NCBI GenBank assembly: GCA_964392985.1
Contig: CAYMSF010000015.1
Span: forward strand, 1 to 64,000
Source of the DNA: CAYMSF01 sp964392985
GTDB taxonomy: Bacteria > Verrucomicrobiota > Lentisphaeria > Victivallales > Victivallaceae
Reading direction: 5' to 3'
DNA length: 64,000 bases
Shown here: positions 26,857 through 36,556 of the stretch, piece by piece
Position numbering within the stretch: the stretch's first letter is position 1
Layout: each line of letters starts with the position of its first letter
Translations under genes and position numbers: made by a program
The notes under the pieces: model-generated
Databases searched by the model: none
Told to the model about the DNA's origin: nothing
Seen by the model: the letters and a program-made list of their open reading frames with translations, nothing else

Positions 26857-27330
26857 ATGTCGGAAGATAAGGCAATGGCGGCGGCAATGCGAATTCTGAC
26901 GCGGAGAGCACACAGCACTCAAGAAATGCGTCAAAAATTGTTTGATAGAGGTTTTTCTGCCGGAGAAGTGAAACATGTTATTTCAGAATGTTTGCGGTTG
27001 CATTTTCTGGACGATAATCAGCTTGCGAAAGATTATCTGGTTGAATTGCAACAAAAGGGTTGCGGCAATTTCAAAATAAAAATGATGTTGCGGAAAAAAG
27101 GTATTTCAGATGATATGATCAATGAAACTATCGGCGAAGCAAAAGAAAACGAACTTGATTACGCTGAACATTGTTTCAACCAGAAATTAAAAGCATTGCG
27201 CCGTGAAACTGACCGGAGGAAACTTCAAGAAAAAATGTTTCGCTTCATGTTTGGTCGCGGGTTCAGTACTGATACCGTTAAAATATTATGGTCAAGAATG
27301 ATTAAAGCAACAGCAACAACAGAGGAATAG
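26857..27330 (+). CDS. recX: RecX family regulatory protein
   Basis: A 157-residue helical protein that modulates RecA filaments. The three-helix repeats typical of RecX are visible: AMRILTRRAHSTQEMRQKLFDRGF, cited in part, then LHFLDDNQLAKDYLVE and MMLRKKGISDDMINETI, and a final FRFMFGRGFSTDTVKILW. No recA lies in the window. Its 3' end overlaps the convergent AEC transporter gene by 29 bases, so the two transcripts must interfere or terminate inside each other. Confidence 0.85.
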   Translation: MSEDKAMAAAMRILTRRAHSTQEMRQKLFDRGFSAGEVKHVISECLRLHFLDDNQLAKDYLVELQQKGCGNFKIKMMLRKKGISDDMINETIGEAKENELDYAEHCFNQKLKALRRETDRRKLQEKMFRFMFGRGFSTDTVKILWSRMIKATATTEE

Positions 27331-28213
27331 TTATTCCTGAAGCAATTGTAGTGAAGATAATAGCCTGACTGGAAAATTCATGAGAACCGCCAAAGATACG
27401 AGTAAAAACGGAGGAACTGGCAGAAACCGGCATTACCGCAACGATGAATGAAACCTTATAAACCGCATCCGGCAACGGCAATTGCTTTAAAATAAAAATT
27501 ATGCATAGAGGTATAATAACCAGTCGCACCAAGACCATATAAAGCATATCCCATTTATCCTTAAAAACGTGCGATGAACAGTATATTGACGCACCGATCA
27601 GCATCATAATCAACGGCACTGAACAATTGCCAAGTTTCCCGAAAACATTAGAGACAATATACGGCACCGGAAAGTGACAAAAACAAAAAGCCAAAGCCAG
27701 TGCCACTGCAAGTTGATTGATACCAAAGATATTATTAACCGTCCGTTTCCAATCGCCGCCAGCCAATAATCCGACACCAATAGTCCATAGACCGATAGTT
27801 GAACCGATATTCATTATCAGTAATAACGGAATGAATTGATCCCCCCACAAGTTACTGATAACAATCAATGGCAGGAATAAATAATTGTTAATGGCGCACA
27901 AATGGCGGAAGGTCACCAGATGCAAATGGGAACGATTTTTCAAACCATATTGGAGCAAGAATCCCGCACCACCGCCGAAGAGCATGAAAGCAAAACCAAT
28001 GACCGGCATCAACCACAACTCATTAAGCTGTTCGGGTCTGAAATTTTTTGTTATGGAATCAAAAATCAGCATGGGGAAAAAGATATCAACGATAATTCTG
28101 CTCAACTTGGCGATATCATTTTCTTCAAGCATCTTGAATCTCATAATGATAGCGCCAACCGCAAACATCCCGAATGTTTCGAGAATGGCCTGAATGATTT
28201 TCAGTGTTATCAT
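27302..28213 (-). CDS. AEC family (auxin efflux carrier) transporter
   Basis: A 303-residue inner-membrane permease with about ten hydrophobic segments in two halves, as in AEC/PIN-like carriers that move organic anions such as malate. Typical features are MFAVGAIIMRFKMLEEND, LSRIIVDIFFPMLIFDSI near the start and the second half beginning around SVPLIMMLIGASIYCS. It lies five bases after uvrA on the same strand, so it is presumably co-transcribed from the rpmE/prfA/uvrA side. The 3' end overlaps recX. Substrate unknown. Confidence 0.85.
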   Translation of the reverse strand: MITLKIIQAILETFGMFAVGAIIMRFKMLEENDIAKLSRIIVDIFFPMLIFDSITKNFRPEQLNELWLMPVIGFAFMLFGGGAGFLLQYGLKNRSHLHLVTFRHLCAINNYLFLPLIVISNLWGDQFIPLLLIMNIGSTIGLWTIGVGLLAGGDWKRTVNNIFGINQLAVALALAFCFCHFPVPYIVSNVFGKLGNCSVPLIMMLIGASIYCSSHVFKDKWDMLYMVLVRLVIIPLCIIFILKQLPLPDAVYKVSFIVAVMPVSASSSVFTRIFGGSHEFSSQAIIFTTIASGITIPLLLLLL

Positions 28214-28218
28214 CGACG

Positions 28219-31068
28219 TTATTTTCTTTTAAGATACGGTTTTAAATATTTACCAGTATAAGATTTACGACATGCGGAAATATCTTCAGGTGTCCCTGAC
28301 GCAATCAAGTACCCGCCATTATCTCCGCCCTCTGGTCCGAGATCAATCACATGGTCTGCAACTTTTATGACATCAAGATTATGTTCAATAACCAATACCG
28401 TATTACCAACATCCCGCAATCGGAGAAGGACATTAAGCAATTGCTGAATATCGGCCAGGTGTAAACCGGTGGTAGGCTCGTCGAGAATGTATAAAGTATG
28501 CCCTCGCGGGATTCTGGAAAGTTCAGTTGCCAATTTTACACGCTGAGCCTCACCGCCGGAAAGCGTTGTAGCCGGTTGGCCGAGGTGCACGTAGCCCAAT
28601 CCCACCTCCTGAAGTGTTTTCAACTTACGGAATAACGAGGGATGGGCGCTGAAAAAGTCTGCGGCTTCATCAACTGTCATATCGAGTACATCGGCAATGT
28701 TCTTTTTCTTGTAATATACGGTCAGCGTTTCGCGGTTAAATCTTTTTCCGGCGCAAGTTGAGCATTGGACATAAACATCAGAAAGAAATTGCATTTCAAT
28801 CTTTTTAATACCGTCGCCTTGACATTCTTCACAGCGACCGCCTTTGACGTTAAAACTGAATCTTCCCGGTTTATAACCGCGAATCTTCGCTTCCGGCAAT
28901 TCCGAATACAGCGTGCGGATAATACCGTAAGCATCAGTATAAGTTGCAGGATTTGAACGCGGGGTGCGCCCGATCGGACTCTGGTCAATCACAATCGATT
29001 TATCAATATGTTTCAATCCATCAATACTCCGGCAGGTGCCTGGAATATCATCGCCAATCTTGAAATGACGGTTCAATGATTTCTTGAGAATTTCGTTAAT
29101 AAGTGAACTCTTGCCGGAACCGGAAACTCCAGTTACACAGCAAAATGTGCCAAGCGGAATGGCAACGTCAATATTTTTCAGATTATTGTGACTGGCACCG
29201 GAGATAACGACACTATTCCCGTTGCCCTTCAGGCGAACATCCGGCAGCTTAATCTTGCGTGTGCCGTTCATGAACGCCGCAGTCTGTGAATCTTTAACAC
29301 TCATAATTTGTTTGGGTGTTCCACTGGCAACGACATGCCCGCCGGCGGCGCCGGCTCCTGGTCCGAGGTCAATGACATAATCAGCACGGTTTATTGTATC
29401 CAAGTCATGTTCAACCACGATAACTGTATTACCGATATCCCGGAGTTTTTCCAGTGTATCAAGCAGTCTGTCATTATCGCGTTGGTGCAACCCGATACTG
29501 GGTTCGTCAAGTATATATAAGACTCCGACCAGACCGCAACCGAGTTGTGTTGCCAAACGGATACGTTGAGCTTCACCGCCGGATAATGTTCCGCTCTCCC
29601 GGTCCAGTGTCAAATAGTTCAAGCCTACATCATTGAGGAATCCCAGTCTGGCGGAAATTTCGCGTAAAACTTCGCCGGCAATAGCCGCTGCTTCATCGCT
29701 AAGTTTCAACGTTGAAATAAATTTAGCGGCACGGTCAACGGAAAGTGCATTAAATTTGTCAATACTGATACCGCTGACGGTAACCGCCAGACTGACCGGA
29801 TTGAGTCTGGCGCCATGACACTCCGGACATAAACGGCGACTCATATAACCGCGTAACCGCTCGCGAACTGACTCGCTCTCAGTTTCCAGCATGCGACGCT
29901 GCAAGTTTGCCAATACTCCCTCGAATGGTTTTGACCAGCGTAATTTTCTGCCTCTGATATGATAATCAAACTCGAGATTTTCCTCGCCACTGCCAAAGAT
30001 TATCGTATGTCTGAGTTTTTCCGGAATGTCTCGAAAGGGTATAGTCAGCATGTCGGGACAATTGTTGTATTCAGCGAGCTTCCGTAGCAACATATTATAA
30101 TATATTATCAGGCGTCTGGGGCCGCGACGCCAACCCGGAATTGCCCCGTTCTTGATGGATAAAGAATCATCAGGCACCACCAGAGCTGAGTCCATAATCA
30201 ATTGTGTTCCCAGACCGTGACAGGCGGGACATGCCCCGTAGGGACTATTGAAGGAAAAATTGCGTGGCGCTAACTGTCCGAAACTCAACGAACACTTGAG
30301 ACAGGCAAGATGTTCACTGGCAGTTTCCTCCTGCCATTTACCATCTTCCTTCTCCAGCAGAATTGTAACGATACCATCGCCATGCTTTAAAGCAACTTCA
30401 ATTGAATCGGAAAGTCTGGCGCCATCGAGTTGGTCAGTATGCAAACGGTCAACAACAGCCTCAATAGTATGGCGTTTATTTTTATCAATTTTTGGCAGCG
30501 TATCTTCTGACTGAAAGAAAACTCCATCGATTCTGATGCGGACGAACCCGTCACTCCATATTTTATCAATAATATCGCGATGCTCACCCTTACGTCCGTT
30601 GATGTAGGGCGACAATATCATTAATTTCCTGCCCGCCGGATAATCGTGAATTTTGTCGCAAATTGATTGAGCTGATTGCGGTCGCAATTCCAAACCGCAT
30701 TCCGGACAATGCGGAATACCGGCATGGGCAAAGAGTAAACGCAAATAATCATAAATTTCAGTGGTCGTAGCTACAGTGGAACGCGGGTTGGCGCCGGCGG
30801 ATCTCTGTTCAATCGCTATTGCCGGTGACAGACCCTCAATGTGGTCAACTTTTGGTTTTTGTAAACGGTCAAGAAATTGTCGTGCATAAGCGGAAAGACT
30901 TTCAACATAACGCCGTTGTCCTTCGGCATAAAGAGTATCAAAAGCCAGAGAGGATTTTCCGGAACCGCTCAAACCGGTTATTACGGTAAGCTTATTTCGG
31001 GGAATTTCAACGTTAATATTCTTCAGATTATGCTGGGCGGCACCTCTGATAATGATATTACTGTACAT
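28219..31068 (-). CDS. uvrA: excinuclease ABC subunit A
   Basis: Damage-recognition ATPase of nucleotide excision repair. 949 residues, normal for UvrA. Two ABC modules each have a Walker A (GLSGSGKSS near residue 33 and GVSGSGKSS near 635), signature motifs (LSGGEAQR twice) and Walker B (LYILDEPS, LYILDEPT). Zinc modules show Cys-x2-Cys pairs (CPECG, CLKC, CPACHG, CRCEEC-like CEECQGDG). No truncation. GAGG lies about ten bases upstream of the ATG. It is 51 bases downstream of prfA, an unusual neighbour pair but probably one operon. Confidence 0.97.
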   Translation of the reverse strand: MYSNIIIRGAAQHNLKNINVEIPRNKLTVITGLSGSGKSSLAFDTLYAEGQRRYVESLSAYARQFLDRLQKPKVDHIEGLSPAIAIEQRSAGANPRSTVATTTEIYDYLRLLFAHAGIPHCPECGLELRPQSAQSICDKIHDYPAGRKLMILSPYINGRKGEHRDIIDKIWSDGFVRIRIDGVFFQSEDTLPKIDKNKRHTIEAVVDRLHTDQLDGARLSDSIEVALKHGDGIVTILLEKEDGKWQEETASEHLACLKCSLSFGQLAPRNFSFNSPYGACPACHGLGTQLIMDSALVVPDDSLSIKNGAIPGWRRGPRRLIIYYNMLLRKLAEYNNCPDMLTIPFRDIPEKLRHTIIFGSGEENLEFDYHIRGRKLRWSKPFEGVLANLQRRMLETESESVRERLRGYMSRRLCPECHGARLNPVSLAVTVSGISIDKFNALSVDRAAKFISTLKLSDEAAAIAGEVLREISARLGFLNDVGLNYLTLDRESGTLSGGEAQRIRLATQLGCGLVGVLYILDEPSIGLHQRDNDRLLDTLEKLRDIGNTVIVVEHDLDTINRADYVIDLGPGAGAAGGHVVASGTPKQIMSVKDSQTAAFMNGTRKIKLPDVRLKGNGNSVVISGASHNNLKNIDVAIPLGTFCCVTGVSGSGKSSLINEILKKSLNRHFKIGDDIPGTCRSIDGLKHIDKSIVIDQSPIGRTPRSNPATYTDAYGIIRTLYSELPEAKIRGYKPGRFSFNVKGGRCEECQGDGIKKIEMQFLSDVYVQCSTCAGKRFNRETLTVYYKKKNIADVLDMTVDEAADFFSAHPSLFRKLKTLQEVGLGYVHLGQPATTLSGGEAQRVKLATELSRIPRGHTLYILDEPTTGLHLADIQQLLNVLLRLRDVGNTVLVIEHNLDVIKVADHVIDLGPEGGDNGGYLIASGTPEDISACRKSYTGKYLKPYLKRK

Positions 31069-31119
31069 GTGTTTATCGCCTCATATAAATAAATTCTGAA
31101 CAAGTCTGAATAAAGCAGT

Positions 31120-32214
31120 TTATGACTTGAAATTCTGTAATGAGGAAAGTTGCTTTTCACTATCTGCACGAATCACCGCTTCCATTAACGGATTAAGTTC
31201 GCCTTCCATCATCGCTGGCAAATTAAAGACAGATACTCCATAACGATGGTCAGTAACCCGGTTTTGCGGAAAATTATAGGTGCGGATTCTTTCGCTACGG
31301 TCGCCGGTGCCGATTTGAGCGCGTTTATCGGCAGCCTGTTTTGCCGCTTCCTCTTGTTGCTGCCGCTCTAAAAGCCGGGCGCGAAGAATTCGCATGGCAA
31401 TTTCTTTATTGCGATGTTGTGACTTCTCCTGTTGGCTGGCGACGGCTAGTCCGGTAGGCAAATGGGTTACTCTTACCGCGGAGTCAGTAGTATTCACACA
31501 CTGTCCTCCCGGCCCGGATGAGCGATAAACATCTATCCTCAAGTCTTCGGCTCGAATCTCAATTTCAACTTCTTCAGCTTCAGCCATAACCGCCACGGTT
31601 ATTGTGGATGTATGAATTCTGCCTCCTGATTCGGTAGTCGGCACCCGCTGAACTCGATGTACTCCGCATTCATATTTCATACATGAAAAAGCATCAACGC
31701 CAGTCAACGAAAATGCCACATTTTTAATCCCGCCAAGATCACTTGGACTCATATCGAGCAATTCCATCTTCCAATGTTTCTGTTCCGCGTATTTTGAATA
31801 TGCTCTGAAAAGTTCTCCGGCAAACAATGACGCTTCTTCGCCACCGGCAGCGGGACGAATTTCTACGATAACATTTCTTGTTTCATTAGGATCGGGGGGG
31901 AGCAGTGCCAGACGCACAGCGGATTCGATACGGACAATTTCATTTTGCAGAATTTCAACATCGGCATTAATCAACGTTTTGAGTTCTTCATCTTTTTCAC
32001 TATTCAGCAAGTCAACATTATCCTGTAACTCTCGAATGATGGCTTCCCAGCGTGCGTAATTTTTGAATAACTCACAAAGTTTTTGATGCTCTCGTGATAT
32101 TTTCTTCATCTCTGCCGGTTTTGAGTAGATCGCAGGGTCAGCCAGGCGTTGTTCCAACTCCTGGTTGCGACTTTTCAGCGATTCTATGCAATGGCAGATA
32201 TCTTGCGGATTCAT
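31120..32214 (-). CDS. prfA: peptide chain release factor 1
   Basis: Reads UAA and UAG stop codons. The 364 residues include the peptidyl-hydrolysis motif SGPGGQCVNTTDS (GGQ near residue 236) and the stop-codon recognition loop HRVQRVPTTESGGRIHTS. The tripeptide here is PTT, whereas PAT or PVT is usual in RF1. The GGQ is followed by Cys rather than the usual Ser or His. Length and domain order are normal. It lies behind rpmE with a terminator-like hairpin between them, an arrangement that would let rpmE be expressed more strongly. Confidence 0.96.
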   Translation of the reverse strand: MNPQDICHCIESLKSRNQELEQRLADPAIYSKPAEMKKISREHQKLCELFKNYARWEAIIRELQDNVDLLNSEKDEELKTLINADVEILQNEIVRIESAVRLALLPPDPNETRNVIVEIRPAAGGEEASLFAGELFRAYSKYAEQKHWKMELLDMSPSDLGGIKNVAFSLTGVDAFSCMKYECGVHRVQRVPTTESGGRIHTSTITVAVMAEAEEVEIEIRAEDLRIDVYRSSGPGGQCVNTTDSAVRVTHLPTGLAVASQQEKSQHRNKEIAMRILRARLLERQQQEEAAKQAADKRAQIGTGDRSERIRTYNFPQNRVTDHRYGVSVFNLPAMMEGELNPLMEAVIRADSEKQLSSLQNFKS

Positions 32215-32232
32215 GTCAAGCCTGAAAATAAA

Positions 32233-32270
32233 AACCTGCCGCTGGAACTGAAACAGTCCGGCGGCAGGTT
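32233..32270 (-). terminator. terminator/attenuator between rpmE and prfA
   Basis: Ten-base arms aacctgccgc and gcggcaggtt with an 18-base loop. On the minus strand the stem is followed by TTTTTATTTTC, a good rho-independent signal, 11 bases after the rpmE stop. As prfA starts only 19 bases later, partial read-through is likely. Confidence 0.85.
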
Positions 32271-32280
32271 TAGTAAGTGG

Positions 32281-32490
32281 TTATTTTTCAGCTTTTGCAC
32301 CGTAGCGCTGGCGGAACCGCTCAACACGACCTGCTGTGTCAATAAACTTTTGTTTACCGGTAAAAAAGGGATGGCACTTTGCACAAATACCCACCCTGAT
32401 CTCAGGACGAGTCGACTTCGTGTCCCATACTTCTCCGCAAGCGCAAATAATCTTTGCCTTGTCGTATTTGGGATGAATACTCTTTTTCAT
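32281..32490 (-). CDS. rpmE: 50S ribosomal protein L31 (zinc-binding form)
   Basis: A 69-residue ribosomal protein with the L31 pattern IHPKYDKAKIICACGEVW, then TRPEIRVGICAKCHPFFTGKQKF and VERFRQRYG. Cysteines in CAC and CAKC form the zinc ribbon of the C+ type, which bacteria can replace under zinc limitation. It ends at a strong terminator before prfA; rpmE-prfA adjacency is common in bacteria. Confidence 0.96.
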   Translation of the reverse strand: MKKSIHPKYDKAKIICACGEVWDTKSTRPEIRVGICAKCHPFFTGKQKFIDTAGRVERFRQRYGAKAEK

Positions 32491-32985
32491 CTTGTACTAA
32501 CCTTGTGTTAATTATTAATTGAACTAGTCATAAATCTATAAAACGCGTCAATTTATTCTATAAAAGATTTGTAATATACCATAAGTCATCAGTTCATGCA
32601 AATTTATTCCCGGATTTTTTTAGTGAAAAAACAGGATATTAATAGAATAAATACCTTTTTCATTCGCTAACTTTGCTAATTTTACGTTAAGTCACTTCAC
32701 TCAGGAATCGGTATTGTGACATAAATTGAACATCGGGTACTTTATTTAACCCTGCAATTATTGATAAATCTGACAGTTAGTGTATCTTATATAGTATTGA
32801 GGGGTTATGAAAGTAATTTATTTTTATCCGGTTTCTATCTTTTATTCGCTGAAAATCAGAGTGGATTGCGTTGATGTTGTATTAAAATTTAGAATGCAGT
32901 CTGATATTTCAAGTTTAATTTATGGGTAAATTTTTCTAAAAATTACCAGTGTTTTTTTAAGTTCACCAATTCAGGATTGTGATTA
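32491..32985. other. divergent promoter region of rpmE and the lipase gene
   Basis: 495 bases, A+T-rich, without genes. On the minus strand TTGACG at about 32555-32560 is a -35 candidate for rpmE. On the plus strand TTGATA (32761-32766) and TATCTT (32783-32788), 16 bases apart, form a weak promoter candidate for the lipase. No repeats seen. Confidence 0.35.
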
Positions 32986-34515
32986 ATGAAGAAAAAAAGT
33001 TTCATGTGTTCCTTAACTGTGACCATGCTGTTGGCAGTACTGTCTGGTTGTTCAAGCGATTCGGCTATCAGTTCTTATGATTCGCTAAATGTTTATAAGC
33101 GCCCGTTGTACAGTTCGATAGCTAAATCTTCGATGGCATACGAAGGCATTGAACGCAACCCGGTTATCGTTATCCACGGATTTCTCGGTTCCAGGCTCCA
33201 GGATGCACACACTGGTGAAATTATCTGGGGATTTTTTAAAGGAACAGAAATAATTAAAGGCTTTTCTGAAGAACATCTCCGCGCCTTTGCTCTACCGATG
33301 GAAAAAGGCAAAGGTTTAAACGATTTAAAAGATGATGTTGTTCCTATCGGTTTATTAGAAAATTTTGACGTCCGCATCATGGGTATGAAATTCAATTTGG
33401 ACGCATATAACCGCTTGATCAGCATACTTGAAAGAGATGGTTATGTTAAGGAAGGGCTCCCTTTACCTCCGGACAAACACTATTATTCGTTGTTTTCATT
33501 CTATTATGACTGGCGCCGTGATTTGCCGGAAAATGCAGCTAAGTTGCATGAATTTATTCTAATAAAACGCAGGTACTTACAAGATGAATATTTCAAAACA
33601 TACGGAATTAAAGATTTTGATGTTCAGTTTGATGTAATTGCCCATTCAATGGGTGGGTTACTGTCACGTTACTATCTGCGTTTCGGCAATAAAGACCTGC
33701 CCGCCGATGGTTCGATGCCGCAAATAAGCTGGATGGGAAGCAAATATCTTGACAAGATTATTATTGTCGGCACACCCAATGCCGGCTATCTTGATACATT
33801 TATGGAGTTGCAGAATGGCTTAAAAATTGACCCGGGAGCTCCGGTTTACCCGCCGGCAGTCATGGGAACATTTCCTACATATTATCAGATGTTGCCATTA
33901 AACCGTACTAACTCAGTTGTTGTCAAGGGTAGCACTGCGTCCGTTGACTTATTTGATCCGGAGTTTTGGATCAAAATGAATCTTGGTTTAATCAATCCGG
34001 CCAATGATGATACGCTGAAAATATTATTACCAAACGTTCAAAGTCGCGAAGAGCGCCACGCTATCGCCACCGACCATCTTCGTAAGTGTTTGCGGCGTGC
34101 CAAACAATTCACCGATGCCATGCAAATTCCGGCAACACCACCCGATGACGTGTCATTACACCTTTTCCTTGGCGATGCCGTTCCGACCAGCAGAAAAGCT
34201 GCCATTGACCCAGAAACAAAAAAAGCAAATGTTGTTGAATACGAGGCTGGAGACGGTAAAGTATTGGCATCCAGTGCCAGATTTGATCTGCGCGAAGGTC
34301 AAAAATGGACACCATTCTTTCAGTCTCCGATAAAATGGGGAAGTATAATGCATTTAAGCGCCGCTCACATGGGATTGACAGCCAGTGATGAATTTGCAGA
34401 CAATGCAACATTTTGCCTGCTGGAAATGATGACTATAAAACAGGAACAAACCCGCAAGTTATTTTTTGACGCGGAAAATAAACCAGTCACAAATAAAGCG
34501 GATAAAGCCAGATAA
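32986..34515 (+). CDS. lipase-like lipoprotein (LCAT/PGAP1-type alpha/beta-hydrolase)
   Basis: A 509-residue exported lipoprotein. The signal ends in a lipobox, LAVLSGC, with Cys22. The hydrolase core has the oxyanion segment VIVIHGFLGSRL near residue 60, a lid-like DWRRDLPENAAKL region as in LCAT-family acyltransferases, and the nucleophile elbow VIAHSMGGLLSRYYL with Ser221. IVGTPNAGYLDT follows, and late HLSAAHMGL may supply the histidine. It probably cleaves or transfers acyl chains of membrane or storage lipids at the cell surface. Its stop codon abuts the stop of the convergent DUF2156 gene with no spacer. Confidence 0.82.
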   Translation: MKKKSFMCSLTVTMLLAVLSGCSSDSAISSYDSLNVYKRPLYSSIAKSSMAYEGIERNPVIVIHGFLGSRLQDAHTGEIIWGFFKGTEIIKGFSEEHLRAFALPMEKGKGLNDLKDDVVPIGLLENFDVRIMGMKFNLDAYNRLISILERDGYVKEGLPLPPDKHYYSLFSFYYDWRRDLPENAAKLHEFILIKRRYLQDEYFKTYGIKDFDVQFDVIAHSMGGLLSRYYLRFGNKDLPADGSMPQISWMGSKYLDKIIIVGTPNAGYLDTFMELQNGLKIDPGAPVYPPAVMGTFPTYYQMLPLNRTNSVVVKGSTASVDLFDPEFWIKMNLGLINPANDDTLKILLPNVQSREERHAIATDHLRKCLRRAKQFTDAMQIPATPPDDVSLHLFLGDAVPTSRKAAIDPETKKANVVEYEAGDGKVLASSARFDLREGQKWTPFFQSPIKWGSIMHLSAAHMGLTASDEFADNATFCLLEMMTIKQEQTRKLFFDAENKPVTNKADKAR

Positions 34516-35394
34516 TTACTTTTTTCGGGTAAGAGCATAGCGTTTAAGTAGCAAATCCGGGGAGTATGAATGTTTTGCTTTTCGCAACCCGGGTAAACCA
34601 AGATCCTGTTCCCGGTTGAGATAATACGCCCGGTCGCGCAGATAAATGGCAGTTTCATGATTTATTACCTGCGCCGCCCCTTTTATTTCGCGTTCTGCTT
34701 TTTCAAAATGTATATCCCAGGTATCATGATTAATGCGGCTGAATACAGCAACGGCAACAGGTTTCTGCTCGACTCTTAGCAACAGTCCTTCCAAATCAAG
34801 TTGCGACCAATAAGTAAAGGCACGCCGCAATGCGGACTCTTCATCATTTCGAAAACGACTCGGAGGCAGTGAAGAATTCAATCTTACCGCCAGTTTTCCG
34901 GCATCATCAAGATTATTAAGGTCAATATTTTCAACCGAATGAACCGGATATTCGCGCTCAAATTGTTTGATTAAATTGCGTTTTTTTCCAAGTGTTGCAC
35001 CTAATAATTCACACAGGGCATCAACCCGGTACACATAATCGAAGTAATCTTCAGAACAGCTTATCCTGAAACACTTTTCCACTTCAGGGTACGCGGCAAT
35101 ATATTCCTCAGGTACATCATAAAAACTCCCGTCAGCATTATGATTTGCGACAAAGAAGTCGGCAATCTCCGCCAGAGATTGCGGGGGTAAAAATTTACCC
35201 AACGGAAACTGCAGTGCGCTGTCATTGCCGGAATAGACAAACAACTGCTGGTCAGCAATGCACCAGCTCAAATCAGCCGACTCACCCCAACAGAAAATAT
35301 TGTTGAAGTTACATTCACAGCTTTTCCGGTTTTGAACAGCAAGATACCTGGTAAATATCTCACGGTCTTCCAATCTTACAGGCTTCAATTCCAT
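34516..35394 (-). CDS. DUF2156 (phosphatidylglycerol lysyltransferase C-terminal-like) protein
   Basis: A protein of 292 residues with the double-GNAT fold of DUF2156, related to the catalytic part of MprF aminoacyl-PG synthases. Signatures: LSWCIADQQLFVYSG, the EDYFDYVYRVDALCELLGA segment, GKKRNLIKQFEREYP near residue 145 and the end QDLGLPGLRKAKHSYSPD. It lacks the MprF membrane domain, so it may be a stand-alone aminoacyl- or acyltransferase. The ATG at 35394 is preferred; an in-frame TTG lies 12 bases upstream. It follows the GntR regulator by 23 bases and is probably co-transcribed with it. Confidence 0.8.
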   Translation of the reverse strand: MELKPVRLEDREIFTRYLAVQNRKSCECNFNNIFCWGESADLSWCIADQQLFVYSGNDSALQFPLGKFLPPQSLAEIADFFVANHNADGSFYDVPEEYIAAYPEVEKCFRISCSEDYFDYVYRVDALCELLGATLGKKRNLIKQFEREYPVHSVENIDLNNLDDAGKLAVRLNSSLPPSRFRNDEESALRRAFTYWSQLDLEGLLLRVEQKPVAVAVFSRINHDTWDIHFEKAEREIKGAAQVINHETAIYLRDRAYYLNREQDLGLPGLRKAKHSYSPDLLLKRYALTRKK

Positions 35395-35417
35395 AATTAT
35401 TGCCAAATAATGATTGT

Positions 35418-36440
35418 TTAGTATAAATTAAGTCGATACGGGACATATATCTGGACAGGTTCGCTGCCGAAAACCTGCAACCCGCAAACAACCGCGCGGC
35501 CAATTCCGGCATAGTCTTGAATTGCAGAAACTACTTGAACTCCAGAAGTCAAAAGTGAATCCGCATTGTCAAAATCAGAATAAAATAAATCTTCATTGAA
35601 TTTCAGTTTGCGTTCAGCCGCCATCCGGATAACAGCTCCGGTGTGGTTCCGCATTGGCGAAGTTAATACTATTTTTTTATGCTTTTCAATCGGTAATTTC
35701 ATCAGAGTATTAAACATTGTTTGATGGTCATTAGCCGGCAATTCACAAATACGGTAAAACAGTCCTTTGCTATGACAGGCATCTATGAACCCTTCACGCC
35801 GTTCATCGGTTACAAACTGTTTATCCGGAGGGGCAATAAAAAATATCTGACAATCATTGTCACAACGGGCAATATTATACTCTGTCATTTCCCGCACTGC
35901 CTGACGATGATTGGTGGAAACAAAATTAAAGTTATCGCCATAACGGTTGACCAGCAGAACTCTTTCTCGATATGGCGGAAGCTGTTCCAGCAATTGATTG
36001 CAAGGTTGAAAGACAACGGCGCAGTCGTATTTTTTTAGTGCTGACAAGTCATTAAGCAGCTCTTTTTCCTGAATAAAACTGAAATCATATTCGTTGTCAA
36101 ACGCGAGCAACTCATTCCACAAAGTACCATTTTCATGGTTAAACTCCGCGCCCGCCGCAAATTGTGGAATAACTCCTGAAACAATAGTAGTTTTCAGTTT
36201 CATTCGTTTTGCTGTCACCATTGTCCCCCCGCGCTTGGACGTGGCCAACAAACCTGATTCAACCAATTCTTTTAATGCCTGATTTATGGTTGTTCGTGTT
36301 ACAGAATATTTTTTCAGCAATTCTTCGCGTGTGGGAATTCTCTGCCCGGGCAAATATACGCCGTTACGGATATCTGCCAGAATATCATTTTTGACCATCG
36401 TGTATTTTGCTATATATGCCATAATTTGAAACACTTCCAT
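35418..36440 (-). CDS. GntR-type regulator with LacI-like sensor domain
   Basis: A 340-residue transcription factor. Residues 10-80 form a GntR winged helix (DILADIRNGVYLPGQRIPTREEL, cited in part, then YSVTRTTINQALKELVESGLL), and the remainder is a periplasmic-binding-protein-like sensor. Late landmarks are LFYSDFDNADSLLTSGVQVVSAIQ and a final GLQVFGSEP, as in LacI-type effector domains. Such fusions are typical sugar regulators of Lentisphaerota and some Firmicutes. Neither the ATG at 36440 nor that at 36422 has a clear ribosome binding site. A perfect palindrome lies five bases upstream of 36440 and suggests autoregulation. The ligand is unknown. Confidence 0.85.
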   Translation of the reverse strand: MEVFQIMAYIAKYTMVKNDILADIRNGVYLPGQRIPTREELLKKYSVTRTTINQALKELVESGLLATSKRGGTMVTAKRMKLKTTIVSGVIPQFAAGAEFNHENGTLWNELLAFDNEYDFSFIQEKELLNDLSALKKYDCAVVFQPCNQLLEQLPPYRERVLLVNRYGDNFNFVSTNHRQAVREMTEYNIARCDNDCQIFFIAPPDKQFVTDERREGFIDACHSKGLFYRICELPANDHQTMFNTLMKLPIEKHKKIVLTSPMRNHTGAVIRMAAERKLKFNEDLFYSDFDNADSLLTSGVQVVSAIQDYAGIGRAVVCGLQVFGSEPVQIYVPYRLNLY

Positions 36441-36445
36441 TACTG

Positions 36446-36461
36446 TGTAATTATAATTACA
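36446..36461. promoter_or_regulatory. perfect 16-bp palindrome, candidate GntR operator
   Basis: TGTAATTATAATTACA is its own reverse complement and lies at the promoter/start of the GntR regulator gene. A symmetric A/T-rich site with GT...AC ends fits the operators bound by GntR dimers. I do not see a second copy in the window, so the assignment to this regulator rests on position alone. Confidence 0.5.
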
Positions 36462-36556
36462 TCATCCGCAGTGAAAATCAAGAAAAAACCGGTTTAAAAT
36501 GACCTTATTTTCCAGATATCAACCGGTAACGCGTTATTTAAAAATTGTGTCAGTCA

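Noticed and set aside
26607..26918. 103-codon leftward frame
   Set aside because: Overlaps the start of recX antisense and has no similarity to any family I know.
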